From Blepharisma stoltei (lineage: Eukaryota > Ciliophora > Heterotrichea > Heterotrichida > Blepharismidae), in contig CAJZBQ010000004.1 of NCBI GenBank assembly GCA_914767885.1, forward strand, positions 659,001 to 723,000: a stretch of 64,000 nucleotides of DNA, read 5' to 3'. The position numbers and the translations under genes were made by a program. Of the stretch, positions 24,368 to 36,100 are shown in pieces (position 1 is the stretch's first letter; each line of letters begins with the position of its first letter). A model generated the notes under the pieces. That model was not told the DNA's origin and searched no databases. It saw only the letters and a program-made list of their open reading frames with translations.

Positions 24368-25897
24368 ATGAGCACTCTTGTATTACCAGAACTAAGACAC
24401 TCTAAAAGCTTGAAGAAGTTGCCCGAGCAGGGTATCCCCACAAGAAGCACGACAAGGCTACTGACTCTCCCCAGCAACTTCCCCTCTCAAAGAAGTTCAG
24501 CGATGCTGACTCCAACATTGAGCCTTAATTTCATAGACAACAAGCTTCTTTCCCCAAAGGCTCACAACAACAAAAACACATTCAAAGAAGGCGGAATCAA
24601 GCCTTTCTTCATCTCTCAAGAAAATCGTGCTAAGTTTTCAGTTAATTCTTATGGGGTTACAAAAGCTTATGCAGTAATCACCCACCCTGGGCTGGTAAGA
24701 AACTACAACGAAGACAGAGCTTGCATCAGCATCAATATGCTGAAAAAGCAGTCCAACTCAGAAAAGTCTTTTCCAAAGTGCTCATACTTCGGGATTTTTG
24801 ATGGCCATGGAGGATCATCATGTGCTGATTTCTTAATCCCCTCTCCTCAGTGAGCCAACAAAAAAAATTTTGTTCGCTCACAAAGGGGGTTAATTTTTTT
24901 TTAAAAAAATTATATCAACAATTTTTTTTCAAAATTTAAAAATCCCAATTCACCAAAACTGGAAAGCAAATATCAAAATGCAATTTGTTTTTAGTTAAAC
25001 AATTTTCTAGATATTTCATTATACTAACTATTACTTATATATCAAGTTGTTTTTCCCTGATTAAAAATTTTTGTTTGCTCACGGAGGGGTGGGTTTATGG
25101 GCAAAAAATAGATTTTTTTCCAATGGTTTTGTTCGCTTACGAAGTAAGGGGAGTTAAGAAACAACTTGCATCAGTACATCATCCAAGAACAAAGCTTCCC
25201 CAACAATCCTAAGCTGGCTATTGAAAAAGCGTGTGCTAAAGCTGAACAAGAGTTCATGAAGCGTGCTCAAGGCGAGGTGATAGATCTATCAGGAAGCTGC
25301 TGCATTTTTGCACTTTTTGTAGGAGACACATGCTATATAGCCAATGTCGGCGACTCTCGGGCTATTTTATGCTGTGAAAGAGGAAGCAAAGTAAAAGCTT
25401 TGTCACGCGACCACAAGCCTTCGGATGAAATTGAAAAGTGCCGAATCATAGAAGCGGGTGGTTCTTTGTATCAGACTCCATTTGGATATAATAAGCTGGG
25501 CCCAGTTAGGGTGAATCCTGGAAGACTTTCAGTAGCAAGGACTTTTGGAGACATAGAAGCCAAGATGCCTAGTATGGGTGGAATTTCAAACGTGATCATA
25601 TCTGAGCCTGAGATAAAATCATTCAAAATTACAGATGACTGCGATTTCATCGTCCTGGGATCAGATGGGATCTTCGATCAACTTACCAACAAAGAAATAG
25701 CAACTCAGGCGTGGAGAGCTGATTGCTGGGAAAGCGAAAACATTCATCATAGATGTGGTGCTGCTGTAGAGTCAATTCTGCAACTTGCATTTGAAAGAAG
25801 ATCCACAGATAACCTTACAACTATTATAATTGCTCTAAAAGGTTTCAAAAGAGCAGCCAAAAGTAGATTAAGACACAGGATCACCCCTGTAGTTTAG
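24368..25897 (+). CDS. PP2C-type protein phosphatase
   Basis: ATG at 24368, stop TAG. Without the IES the frame is 1209 nt, 402 residues. A Ser/Arg/Pro-rich N-terminal extension of about 100 residues precedes the PP2C domain. Motifs seen: RNYNEDR, the metal-binding FGIFDGHGGSS, YIANVGDSRAI, LSRDHKPSDEIE, LSVARTFGD, VLGSDGIFD and DNLTTIII, all in the family order. The enzyme should remove phosphate from Ser/Thr with Mg2+ or Mn2+. The IES sits 5 residues after DGHGG, so an unexcised transcript would give a dead protein. A basic C-terminus (RAAKSRLRHR) may contact membranes or nucleic acid (inference). The TAG stop is followed by a TAA two codons later. Confidence 0.93.
24836..25156 (-). mobile_element. 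MITE-type IES in the PP2C gene (321 bp)
   Basis: The left junction is TTCTTA|ATCCCCTCTCC, the right junction GGGGAGTTA|AGAAACAAC. Excision gives CADFLRNNLHQYI. The family hairpin end (GTGAGCCAACAAAA...TTTTGTTCGCTCAC) lies at the left and the sub-terminal repeat at the right. Confidence 0.92.
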
Positions 25898-26233
25898 TAT
25901 AATTAAATTTTTATTTTTTAGATATATTCAATAATTCCTTTCTTTTGGAGCAAAGATATATGCATATGTTTATTATTTTAGCATTTGCATATCAATTGAA
26001 TATTTAACGCAATTTTATTTAGCTAATGAACAAGAATATTTTATTGATATGAGTGTATAGTCTAATCTAATGTTATTTAAAACGTAGATATCTGCAAGAA
26101 TCATATGCGAGATAAAATTGTCTTATAATATTACTCTTTTTTTTAAATTATATATCCTTGGAGATATATACATACAGATTTTTTTAATAAATTTCCACTA
26201 TTATACTCAGTGAATATAATAAGATTTAAGTTA
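25898..26233. other. Intergenic region between PP2C and the exchanger
   Basis: AT-rich; 3' flank of PP2C and promoter of the exchanger. No other feature seen. Confidence 0.5.
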
Positions 26234-29200
26234 ATGTCTGAGTCTGAATCAAGTGACTCTCAAGTGCCTGATATTGTTCTTTTTACCTTTATTGCACTCT
26301 TGCTCACTATTATAAGCTACGAGCTCAAAAAGAATTTTAAAATTCCTGTCTCTCCAATTCTACTGCTGGTTGGAATCCTTTTCAGACTAATAGGCGAAGT
26401 CTTTCCAGGCCTCCAAGGAGCAGTTAGTCAAGTAGATACATTGAGCCCTGAGCTAGTCATGCTAGGAATCCTCCCAGCCTTAATATTTGATGCAGCATTT
26501 TCAACCGATTGATATACATTCAAAAGAGAAATCTGGCAAATTGTTCCTATGGCCACAACTGCAGTTGTCCTATCCGCAATTTTGACAGCAATCGTCATAA
26601 AAATAATTCTAGAGTACGATTTTTATTGAGATGAAGCTCTACTCCTAGGTGTATAGAAATTTCCCATAGATGGCGCTGTTTGCCCTTGATTTGCCCATGA
26701 GAAAAATTTTTTGGTTTGACCAAACCATATAGGACTGGTCGAACCAAAAAATTTCCCCAGTGGGCAAATCAAGGGCAAACAGCGCCATCTATGGGAAATT
26801 TCTATAATTTTAAGCGCTACAGACCATGTTGCTGTGGTCGCTCAGCTGAAAGAAATGCACGCAGACAATCGGTTTAAGACTCTTATTGAGGGTGAAACGC
26901 TACTAAATGAGGCCACAATCCTGGTCCTTTTCAACGTCATGCTTGACAGCACCCTTGGAAAGGCAGATGTTCAAACCAGTATTCTTGAGTTTTTTGATTT
27001 GTCAGGAGTTGGCTTTGTATTAGGGATCACTTTTGCAATAGCGATGGGGTGAATAATTAAACGCATGGTAAATGATCAGATACAAGAAACGCTATTGACA
27101 TTAGTAACGACTTATTTGCTGTTCTATACAGCCGATGCAACTGGTATTGGAGCCTCAGGTGGAATTTCTGTTGTCACTTTTGGGCTCTATATGAGTGCAT
27201 ACGGGAAAACACTCATAAGCCCAATGGTGGAAAAGCCCCTGCATAATTTTTGAAATATTGCTGGAACTTCGGTAGAGTCAGTTGTGTTTATTATTGCAGG
27301 AATGCTTTTGGGGATGTTTTTTATTAACTCGCTCATCTTGGGCAAGCTAAGCTGTTCGCTCACTCATGGTAGGTGGCTAAATAATCCATTTCAGATTAAA
27401 ATTCCATTTTATAATATAAATTGTTTAAAATAATATAATCAGCTAGAGATTTATTGTAATATTTATTCGTTATATCAAAGTGTTTAAAATAGAAATGTTT
27501 AATCAGAAATTGTTAAGGATTTTGTCAATTATCTTGCCATTCACGGAGTGAGGGTAAACAAACATCGCTTGAGTTTAAAGATGTAGTGGTTCTATTCACC
27601 TTGTTTATTTTTCAGCACCTTGTGAGAGGTCTTGTAATAGTTATTCATTATCCTTTGCTGAAGAAATTTGGATATGGGATTAATTGAAAGGAAACAGTTG
27701 TGATGACCCTTGCAGGGCTAAAGGGAGTCATAGCTACTGCCTTAGCATTGATCGTTTACAATGAGGCTGATTTGAAAAGCACTTTCAAAGATCTCCTGCT
27801 GTTCTTTACAGTCGGAATAGCAGGACTAAGCATCGTTTTTGATAGCTTTGCTATGAAATTTGCAGTGAAGAATTTAGGGATGGAAAGACTTAGTGATGTC
27901 GAAGAGAACATGCTTGTGGGCGTAACGACAGCTATATTGCAGCATACTGCTAAAAAGGTAGAAAGCATGAGAAATGATAAGCAATTTAACCTCGTAAGGT
28001 GGGAAAAAGTCATGGAACTTTCAGGGCCCAAAAATTTGCTTGTTCAGATTATGGAAAATACCCAAGTTGGCTCAAAAATCCTGAGAAAGCACCATAATGA
28101 TGGGCCAGAAGAGCTACTGTCGCGTTATATGGCTAAGTTTAGTTTGTCATCTTCAGAGCTGGCTAATGAAACTCGGAGAAGATTCTATACAACGTTAAAA
28201 GGGATTTATTGGCATGAGTTCGAGTCTGGACAGTGCTCTGGCGTAGCTTCATTGGTCTTAATAGAATCATGCAATAGAGCACTTGATAACGAGTCTCAAA
28301 AAATGGCTGACTGGGAATTACTGCAAAAAGAGCTATACAGTAAACGCTTAATGAACATTTACAATTATCTTGCTAGTTTCCCGGTCATAGGACAATTTTT
28401 CAAAAACTTGCTGTATGATCGCGTCATTCTCGCTTATGACGCTGCGAGCACTTTTATTTCAGCTCATACTGAAGCTGAAGAGCTTATGGATACTATGGAA
28501 ATCGACATTGACGAATTAATTTTCAGGGATGTCATGGAAGAAGCCCACGATCAAATTGAGCTCTGCAAGGAATTCGTTAGAGATAATATCACTGACTCTT
28601 ATCCTGAAGTTGTAGCTGAGGTCACATCGAGCATGGCTTCTCACACCTTGCTGATATCTCAGCGAAAACTTATAAACAAGATATACCACCAAGGAGTAAT
28701 CAAGGAAATCGAATTCGAGCACTTGATCGACGCAATTGATAACAATATGAAGCAGCTCACCTTCCAGAAAAACCCAACTGTTCCCTCAGTTAAAGATATC
28801 CTCAAAAACCGGTTCAGAAATGCGTCTGAGGCTGATATTGAGCTGCTTTTGCCAATGATAACAGAGCGGCATTATCAGCCTGACCAAGTGCTCTTTAAAG
28901 AGGGCGATCCTTCAGATGGAGCTTACTTGATTTTTAATGGGAGAGTTCATGAAACGGCTTCATGAATCGACCAAGAACTGATGATTGGGAATATTGTGGG
29001 CGTGCAGCATTTATTGCCGACTTATAAAGTCAATACCTCTACAGCAACGGCGCTGACGATGGTATTTGCAGCCCACATACCAGCTGCAATGCTTAATAAA
29101 GATGTCTTTATTGAAGACCTATATAAGGAGGCAAGTGAGGAGCTGATAAGCTTAAATGCCAGCAAACTCGGGTTTGGAGACGTAAGCGAAGACCACTTGA

Positions 29201-29668
29201 TGAGGATGATAAAGAATTCCCAGATTAAATATAGGGCTTTTCCTTGGATAGCCCGATAACGGTATGAAGCTAGACCGTTATCGAGCTATTCAAGGGAAAG
29301 CCCTATACTTTATCCGTGGAAACATGATTGATCTCAGAAGGGGAGGCATAGTACTTTTGGGAAGTTTTAGAAAGGACAAAGAAGAATTTTCTATTATAGC
29401 ACCGATTAATAAGCCTATAGAAGCCATCAGGAATTGTGTCCTTTTGCTGTTTCCCGAACATTTTTCAGGGTGCATGAAAGAATCCCGTACAATGGAAGAG
29501 GCTTTTGATTCTTATTATTTGAAGAGTAGCAATAAGTTGAAATCAGACCAGGGTCCAGAAAGAGTAAAAGATAACTTGGGGCTGACAGCTATGCATAAGC
29601 TTAATAGATTGGAAACGAAGAGACTACTTACATCAAGATCTAATTTATCTATTAAAAGCAAATGCTAA
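26234..29668 (+). CDS. Na+/H+ exchanger with C-terminal cyclic-nucleotide-binding-like domain (SLC9C / SOS1-like)
   Basis: ATG at 26234 (MSESESS), stop TAA. Removing three inserts (153, 230 and 76 bp) leaves 2976 nt, 991 residues. Residues to about 430 form a CPA1 exchanger domain of about 12 TM segments. Its motifs are ATDHVAV (usually TDPVAV), EGETLLNEATILVLF (usually ESLLND) and LAGLKGVIATALAL. A long helical region follows, then near residues 820-920 a cyclic-nucleotide-binding-like fold (RHYQPDQVLFKEGDPSDGAYLIFNGRV). This order is that of sperm-type SLC9C and plant SOS1 exchangers; I see no S4-type voltage sensor, which favours the SOS1-like plan. It should exchange Na+ for H+ across a membrane. 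Gating by a cyclic nucleotide is inferred, and the phosphate-binding signature is degenerate. The first IES interrupts the gene just before the ATDHVAV motif. Confidence 0.9.
26654..26806. mobile_element. Palindromic IES 1 in the exchanger gene (153 bp)
   Basis: A near-perfect inverted repeat with arms of about 70 bp, beginning TATAGAAATTTCCCATAGA and ending in its complement, with a short centre near ACCATATAGGACTGGT. Excision between TA dinucleotides gives GGT GTA ATT TTA AGC GCT ACA GAC, i.e. GVILSATD. Homologous to the palindrome at 51436-51590. Confidence 0.93.
27327..27556. mobile_element. Degenerate MITE-type IES 2 in the exchanger gene (230 bp)
   Basis: The left junction is TTTATTA|ACTCGCTCATC, the right junction GTGAGGGTA|AACAAACATCG. 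Excision gives FFIKQTSLEFKDV. The core TCAGCTAGAGATTTATTG and CGTTATATCAAAG show it is an old member of the CTCCCC family, heavily mutated but still with end remnants (TTCACGGAGTGAGGG). Confidence 0.85.
29232..29307. mobile_element. Short palindromic IES 3 in the exchanger gene (76 bp)
   Basis: Inverted arms TATAGGGCTTTTCCTTG and CAAGGGAAAGCCCTATA, with a second inner pair GATAACGGT / ACCGTTATC. Excision gives AAA TAC TTT ATC CGT (KYFIRGNM). It interrupts the region just after the nucleotide-binding-like domain. Confidence 0.9.
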
Positions 29669-30152
29669 AATTAAAGCTGGACCCCCTGTGTCCCTAGCTT
29701 CAGCTAATATTAATAATATATTGATTTAATCACTGAGCAAAGCCATTGGAAAAATCCCTATTTTTTAGCCTAAAACCAGCGACAAAAATGTTTTTAAGAA
29801 AAATTATTTTGATATATATTAATGATTATTAGATGAAATCTCTAGCTTATCTATTTAATTTTAAACAGCTACAATTTCAAAATATTAATTTTGCAAATTA
29901 AATTAATATTTGAAAAATAAATTAATATTTGCAAATTAAATTAATATTTGCTTTAAAATTATATTGAATATTGATTTTTTTAAATTTTTAAAATAAAATT
30001 TATTATAAAATTCATATATAATTTTTTTAAAAAAAAAATTAAACCTACGTGAGCGAAATTTTTTTTTTATTCGCTCACAGAAGGAAGGGGAGTGAGCAAA
30101 AAAATATTAAATTTACAAAATAAATATAATAACGTTAAGAGTTAAGTTTAGT
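29669..30152. other. Intergenic region with a decayed MITE copy
   Basis: Between two convergent genes. Roughly 29735-30095 is a decayed CTCCCC-family element: AAAGCCATTGGAAAAATCCC, then AATGATTATTAGATGAAATC, TCTAGC, and a terminal hairpin CGTGAGCGAAATT...TTCGCTCACAG before GGGGAGTGAGC. AT-rich direct repeats of AAATTAAATTAATATTTG lie in the middle. Confidence 0.7.
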
Positions 30153-33100
30153 TTACCTTGTGAATGTGTCAGATTCAGATATATTTCCTGTGTTTTGCTG
30201 CATTTCATCACTATAAAATGATATTTTTCGTACATTCGATTTTTCAATGTTTTCTTTGGCTTTTTGCAAAAATAATTCTTTTATATTCATATTAAGTAAA
30301 TCTACCAACTCAGGCTCAACTGCATGACTAGGCAGCATAGCTTCTCCAGGGACAATAGAAAATATTTTTTCGCCCTCTCTAATTCGTACATGTTTCAATT
30401 CCGATTCTCCAAAGAGTCCATCATCAAATCCATCCATCACTTTTTTTGAGCATTTCCTTTTAAAGTATGGGATTACTTGGCTCAAAACTTCCAAGCCAAC
30501 TCCAAACATCTTATTTAGCCAGTAGTAGAGGAAGTATATGTTAGCTCCTAAGATAATAAAGAAAAAGAATAACTTTGAAGGAGAGTCTAAATCATTTGTC
30601 AGATAATAAAGGCCGCAATAAATAGTTATCCCAGCAACTAAGAGTGATCTCGCTTCCATTTTATTCAGAATTTCACCATTGTAAGGCTTGCTTTTATTAT
30701 GGATGTAGATGCAGAAAAGTATTAATCCCATTACTGTAAGAGCTTGAACATTGGTGGAAACGTTTGCCAAGAACACTGAACAGCAGACAATAAGAATTTT
30801 CCGATATAGTATAATAAATTCTCAGAAATAGCTTCTCGATTTATACCCATTAAATAAAAATCCAAATCGGAGCCTAACATTAATAGAATCCAGATGCTTT
30901 CGATTTTTGTATAAAAAGAATAAAGAAACGGTAGGGATTCCTATGCCCCAAATTATAATTGCAGGTATAGCTACAAGGATAGAGTAAAAAATGTGTCTCT
31001 CGTCCCAGCATCTTATATTTAGATTGTCAACAAGCCAATATTCTCCACTGTCTATTTCCCTACAGCTGAATACAGAAAACATGGTTTTGACTAAATTTGG
31101 GTGAAAAAGAAACAATAAGATTACTATTGTTGATACTAAATTGTTCTTAAAAGAGCTCCTATCATGCCTATGCAAAGCTATCAGTGATCAAAATAATAAT
31201 GAGCAAAATCCAATAAAAATTGGTACAGCTGCCATAATTACCAGCTTTTTAAAATAGATATCATTTTGCCCATTTCCTGAGTCTAGGAAGCAATCAAAGG
31301 AAAAAATTTGATCGCTTATTGATCCGGCGTTATTTTGTACTGCAAAAATTTCAAGTACAGTGCTTGGTCATGACAAATCAAATGTGCTCATAAGCATCAC
31401 CAATTGGAGATAATTTACGAAAATTTTTATATATATTGATTGCATGGATTTGGGCACGTATGCACTTTTCTGGGTCGTTCTAACCATAATTCCTGCTACA
31501 ATGACCATGAGGATAAACATTCCTATAACTCAACAAGAAATAAATGGTGAAGTTGACAGAAATAAGAGCCCGAGGCGACACCTTTTTATGGAGAGATGGA
31601 CCAGAGAGATTGCTAGCGAAAGCGAGCTCTTCGAGAGCTAAATAAAATATTTCAATTAGAAGTCTACCGAAGCAGGGTTTTTTTGTTTCTATCCCGAAGG
31701 TTTTTCTGTCCCTGCCAGATGGGCGAGGCAGATTTTGCCTGGCACGCTGTTTTCACTCATCGGCACCATCGGAGCACTCTACAAACGGAGATCCTGAAAG
31801 GAGCTTATCCTCTGGCCAGGTGGTTCAGGTGGAAAATCCAAAAGGCAACCTTAGAGCCAATGTGGCGGCGACTCGTTGCTTATCCTCTTATGGTCAGCAT
31901 AATCGTTTTAACTTTTAAACTAAAAATAACTCGAAAAGAATTAGCAACATCATCAGGGCATTTTCCACATGAATTTTTTCCTACTCGTGAATAGCCTTCT
32001 GAGCATCCTTGGCACATATTGCCTTCGTATCCAGTGTCACAGAGCCCCGTTAATGAAACATTAGGAGGCGACGGGGAGCCAATGCAAGCTGAGCTTAATG
32101 GGCATTCCCAGAATTTGATCGACATATTATTTGATCTTCAGTGTCCTGATGTTGGAACCATTGTATAATTTCCATAGCAAATTGCCGAGGAAGGACAAGG
32201 CAAACATTGGGTGTTATTCGGGTTTAAACTATAATAGTTTGCTTCACACACTTTACAAGTGACTCCCACAGTTGCCTCCCCTATTACGCATTCTCTTAAT
32301 GCGACATTAATTTCAAGACTTGTGATGAACTCGATATCTGGGGAAAGTTTTTTGGAGTTGGACTCGTCAATTCCATTAGTAGCAACTTTGATAGAAACTT
32401 CTGATCCAGGCTCTGCTGATATAATAAACTCAGAGAAGTAAAATACACCTTTTGAAGCTGTAACTTTAGTTGTGCCGGAAAGTGCTGTTGTAACTGACTT
32501 TTCAGTCGATAGCTCTGCAGTGCTTATATTATCGGTTGTGATCGTATTTTTAAAATAATCAACTAGCGCCAGAATTAGACTTTGGACTACTATTTGCCCT
32601 GATGCTACATCTTTAAGAACTATATCACTTACTCCTATTTAAGAGTTATCAAGATTTTTGCTAGATTTTAAAATGGATAAATATTTGATAATTAATTATA
32701 TAAAATTTGTAAAATATCTCAATTGTAAATATTTGAAAAAAGAGATTAATTAATTTATAATATTTATTAATTATATATCAAAAATATTTTTGCTTGCATT
32801 TAACTTTCCTCAAAAATAGGGATTTTCATAATAATTTTGTCTCATTCTTAAAAGGGAGCTAAGACTCTATTAGAATCTGTAGCATTGCCCCATTTATCAA
32901 GGGCTGTGAGTTGTACTGCGTATGATGATATTTCTGGTGCATATTGAGCCTCGTTGTTCGAGAAATCATTGCCTTCTACAAAAGGCATGCAGTCTTCCCA
33001 ATTTATTGCCCCACCATTTGATGTAGCAAAGTTTTCAGTGAAATTACAATCTGTTATGTTGAATGCACAGCTTGCCAAATCCGAGCAAGCCAAGTTTATT

Positions 33101-36100
33101 GCTCCTCCATTACCCAATGTGGGAATCGAGCTTGTGACAGAAGTATCTGACTCTGCCCTATTCTGGCTGAACGCAGATGAAGATACATTTAGACTTATAT
33201 TATCGGTATAAATCCCACCACCCAGTGCTGATTTATTTTCTGTGAAAATAGATTTGCTTATGATATATGGTTTCGAAATTTTATTATCGCCGGTTGTGTA
33301 TAAATATAAAGCTCCTCCAGTATATGCATGATTTTCAGAAAATTCAGAATCAGAAATTTCGATGATGTTGCATGATGTGCAAAATAAGGCTCCTCCAAGT
33401 GTGCCTACTCCCTTATAAAATTTTGAGTTTTTAAGATATACTAACTCCCTATTTAAATTGGAAAAAAATCCTTCCAATTTAAAGGGGTTAAGGTACCCAG
33501 AATAGTAAATTTTACCGATTTTTGTTCCAATTTAAAGGGAGGGAGTGAGTGCATTTTATCTGCAGCAATTGCTCCGTCCTTATAGTTTTCACAGCTAGTA
33601 TTTTGTAATGTCAAATCTCCTTCATATGCAGTTATGATCCCTCCTCTATCTGTGCAGTAGGAATTCACAAATGAACTATCATTAACATGCAAGACGCTGC
33701 TGGAATATGATAAAATTACTCCTCCTCCACCTCCGCTTGCAGCATTATTTTCGAACTTGCTCTTATTGATCAAAACAGTGCTTGAAATCGAAAAAATTGC
33801 TCCGGCTGAGCTTGTGCTTGTGCCGTTCTCAAAGGTAGAATTATAAATGTCAGCCAAGCTCTGTGTTGTAGCGTAGATGAAACTCCCTTGCTGGCCAGTT
33901 TGGTTGAAAAACGTAGAGGAATGTATTGTTGCATTAGACAGAGTCAAAAGAATTCCAGGAGTGATTGAATTCGCAAGGTTGCGAGAAAAGGCAGAAAACC
34001 CAATGCTGATTGATGAATCCAGCATAATTAAAATATGGCGTCGTTCGAATTTTCTGGTCTCCCACCGAAAATTTCTCACTTGCATATTTTAATTATAAGG
34101 TTTGGTTTCCCCCTGGTGAATTTATCTCAGTTATGTCAGGGAAGCAAGGGCTGGGCGATTTTTACTGGGTGCAGGCCCAATGGCATTGCCTTGTTGATAG
34201 TGCCCATTTCACCGAAATATTTTTGCCGAAAATTGGTTGAAACTTTTTGATAGTGAGACATTTGACCGAAAAAAACCGTTAATTTTCGGCCAAATGTCAC
34301 TATTAAAAATTTTCGACCAAATGATTTTCGATGAAATTTACACTGTCAAAAATCCGCTGTCATTTAACATGGAGCCACTTTTACTACCGGACTCCTGACC
34401 TTAAGGAATCGAAATTTTCAGAAGGGCGCCATATACTCCAGGCGGTGGGACTGGGAACTTTAGGGTGCCTAACGGACTCAAGTAGATGCCTAAGCTCAAA
34501 GAAGAGTCGTAGGAGCCCAAACTTCAAGATTGATAGTAATCAAAGTCAGAAGTGGCCACGCCTTTGGCGGGCCCGAGGAAAATGGTGAGAAATTCGTCCC
34601 AGAGTAGTGTTGGAGGAAGCTGTAGTCGAGCAGCTTAGTAATGGACTTTAAACGAGTATAGATTAATAAAGATTGATGAATCCAGCAAAGCGACAGCAGC
34701 TTGATTGCTTGAGTAGTTTTCTATAAAACCGCAGTGAGAGATATTTGAAGTTGGCGATGTAGAGCCCAACAAATAAACTGCTGACCCTTGATCACCGCTT
34801 TGATTTTTATGAAAAACTGTATAGGAAATATTGAGTACAGAGCTCTGTTCATTGTATATTGCACCTCCAGAAAAATTTGCCTGGTTGTTTATAAAATAGC
34901 AGGAAGCACAGCTGAATTGTGACTTTGAACCTAATGATACCCCCCCTCCGTTGCCACCAGATACGTTTTCGATGAATGAAGTGTTTTCACAGCTTGCTGA
35001 GGAGCCATCTAGCATTTTCAATCCTCCGCCCTCTATTCCTACATTCAGTTTAAAAGTTGAGTTTTGATCAAATCACTGATCATAATCTAAATGGATAGCT
35101 ACACCACTATTTGAAGTGAAGTTGCAATAGCTTGTTTTGATATAAGAAAAGACATCCGAGTTTGATAGGAAAATCACCGCCTTGCCTGTATTTTCTTTAA
35201 AGTTAGAGCTATCAATAAGAACTTTTGAAGCAGTTAAAACTGAATCATCAGCATGCTCTGCATAAATTGCAGAGCCTAGTCTCCCAACATTTAAACTAAA
35301 AGTGCATTGAGACATTTCCAAAACCCCGGCTCTAAACAAGACAGCTACTACTCCTGAATTATGGACATAGTTCTCAATAAATTCGCACTGTACAACTTTT
35401 GCATACCCATACAATTTCACGTCACTGGAAATATATAGTCCTGATCCATAATTTGCATTGTTTTTAGTAAAATTGGATTCTGCAAGAGAGAAGGATATAA
35501 GATTAGAAGAAACTCCAGTGTTCTTTAGAAAAATCGCCCCTCCAGATCCCAAGTTTGCCTCATTTTGAGTAAATGTGCATTCACTAATACTTATATTCAT
35601 TGTGCCATGAAAAGCATGTGAAATATATATGCCTGCCCCATCTGTTGGAGATTGATTGGATGTAAAATCGCACTGACAAATTTTAATGGTTCTTCCGCTA
35701 AATACAACTGCTCCATTAACTGCATAGTTATTTTCAAAGTTTGTTTTGAACATTGAAACAGAATGATTAACACCCTTTATATAGATGGATCCATATCCCA
35801 ATTCTAATTCGTTATTTCTATTGTTCATAAAATCTGAATAATCAATTGAAGTCTCATTTCCTCCATCAATTAGTAAAATAGTTGGGTAGACAGTCGATGC
35901 ACCATAGTTACCATCGAATACTGTTGCATTGATAAATATAATATTGGTAGAATATATGCAAATTGTGGGAAGAGAATCCTTGCAGTAGTTATTTTCTAAA
36001 TGAGAATTGATTATGCTGATGTTTGTCGCAGTATCGAGGTAAGCCAATGATGTGCAATCAAAAGTGCTTGCAGGAATGTATTGCTTTAGGTATATGCTGC

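Noticed and set aside
27756-29475. Antisense open frames inside the exchanger gene, and similar antisense frames in other genes
   Set aside because: Shadows of the sense coding sequence; no independent support.
31444-31994. Plus-strand frames over the G+C-rich IES of the giant gene
   Set aside because: They start and end across the IES borders and overlap the well-supported minus-strand coding sequence.
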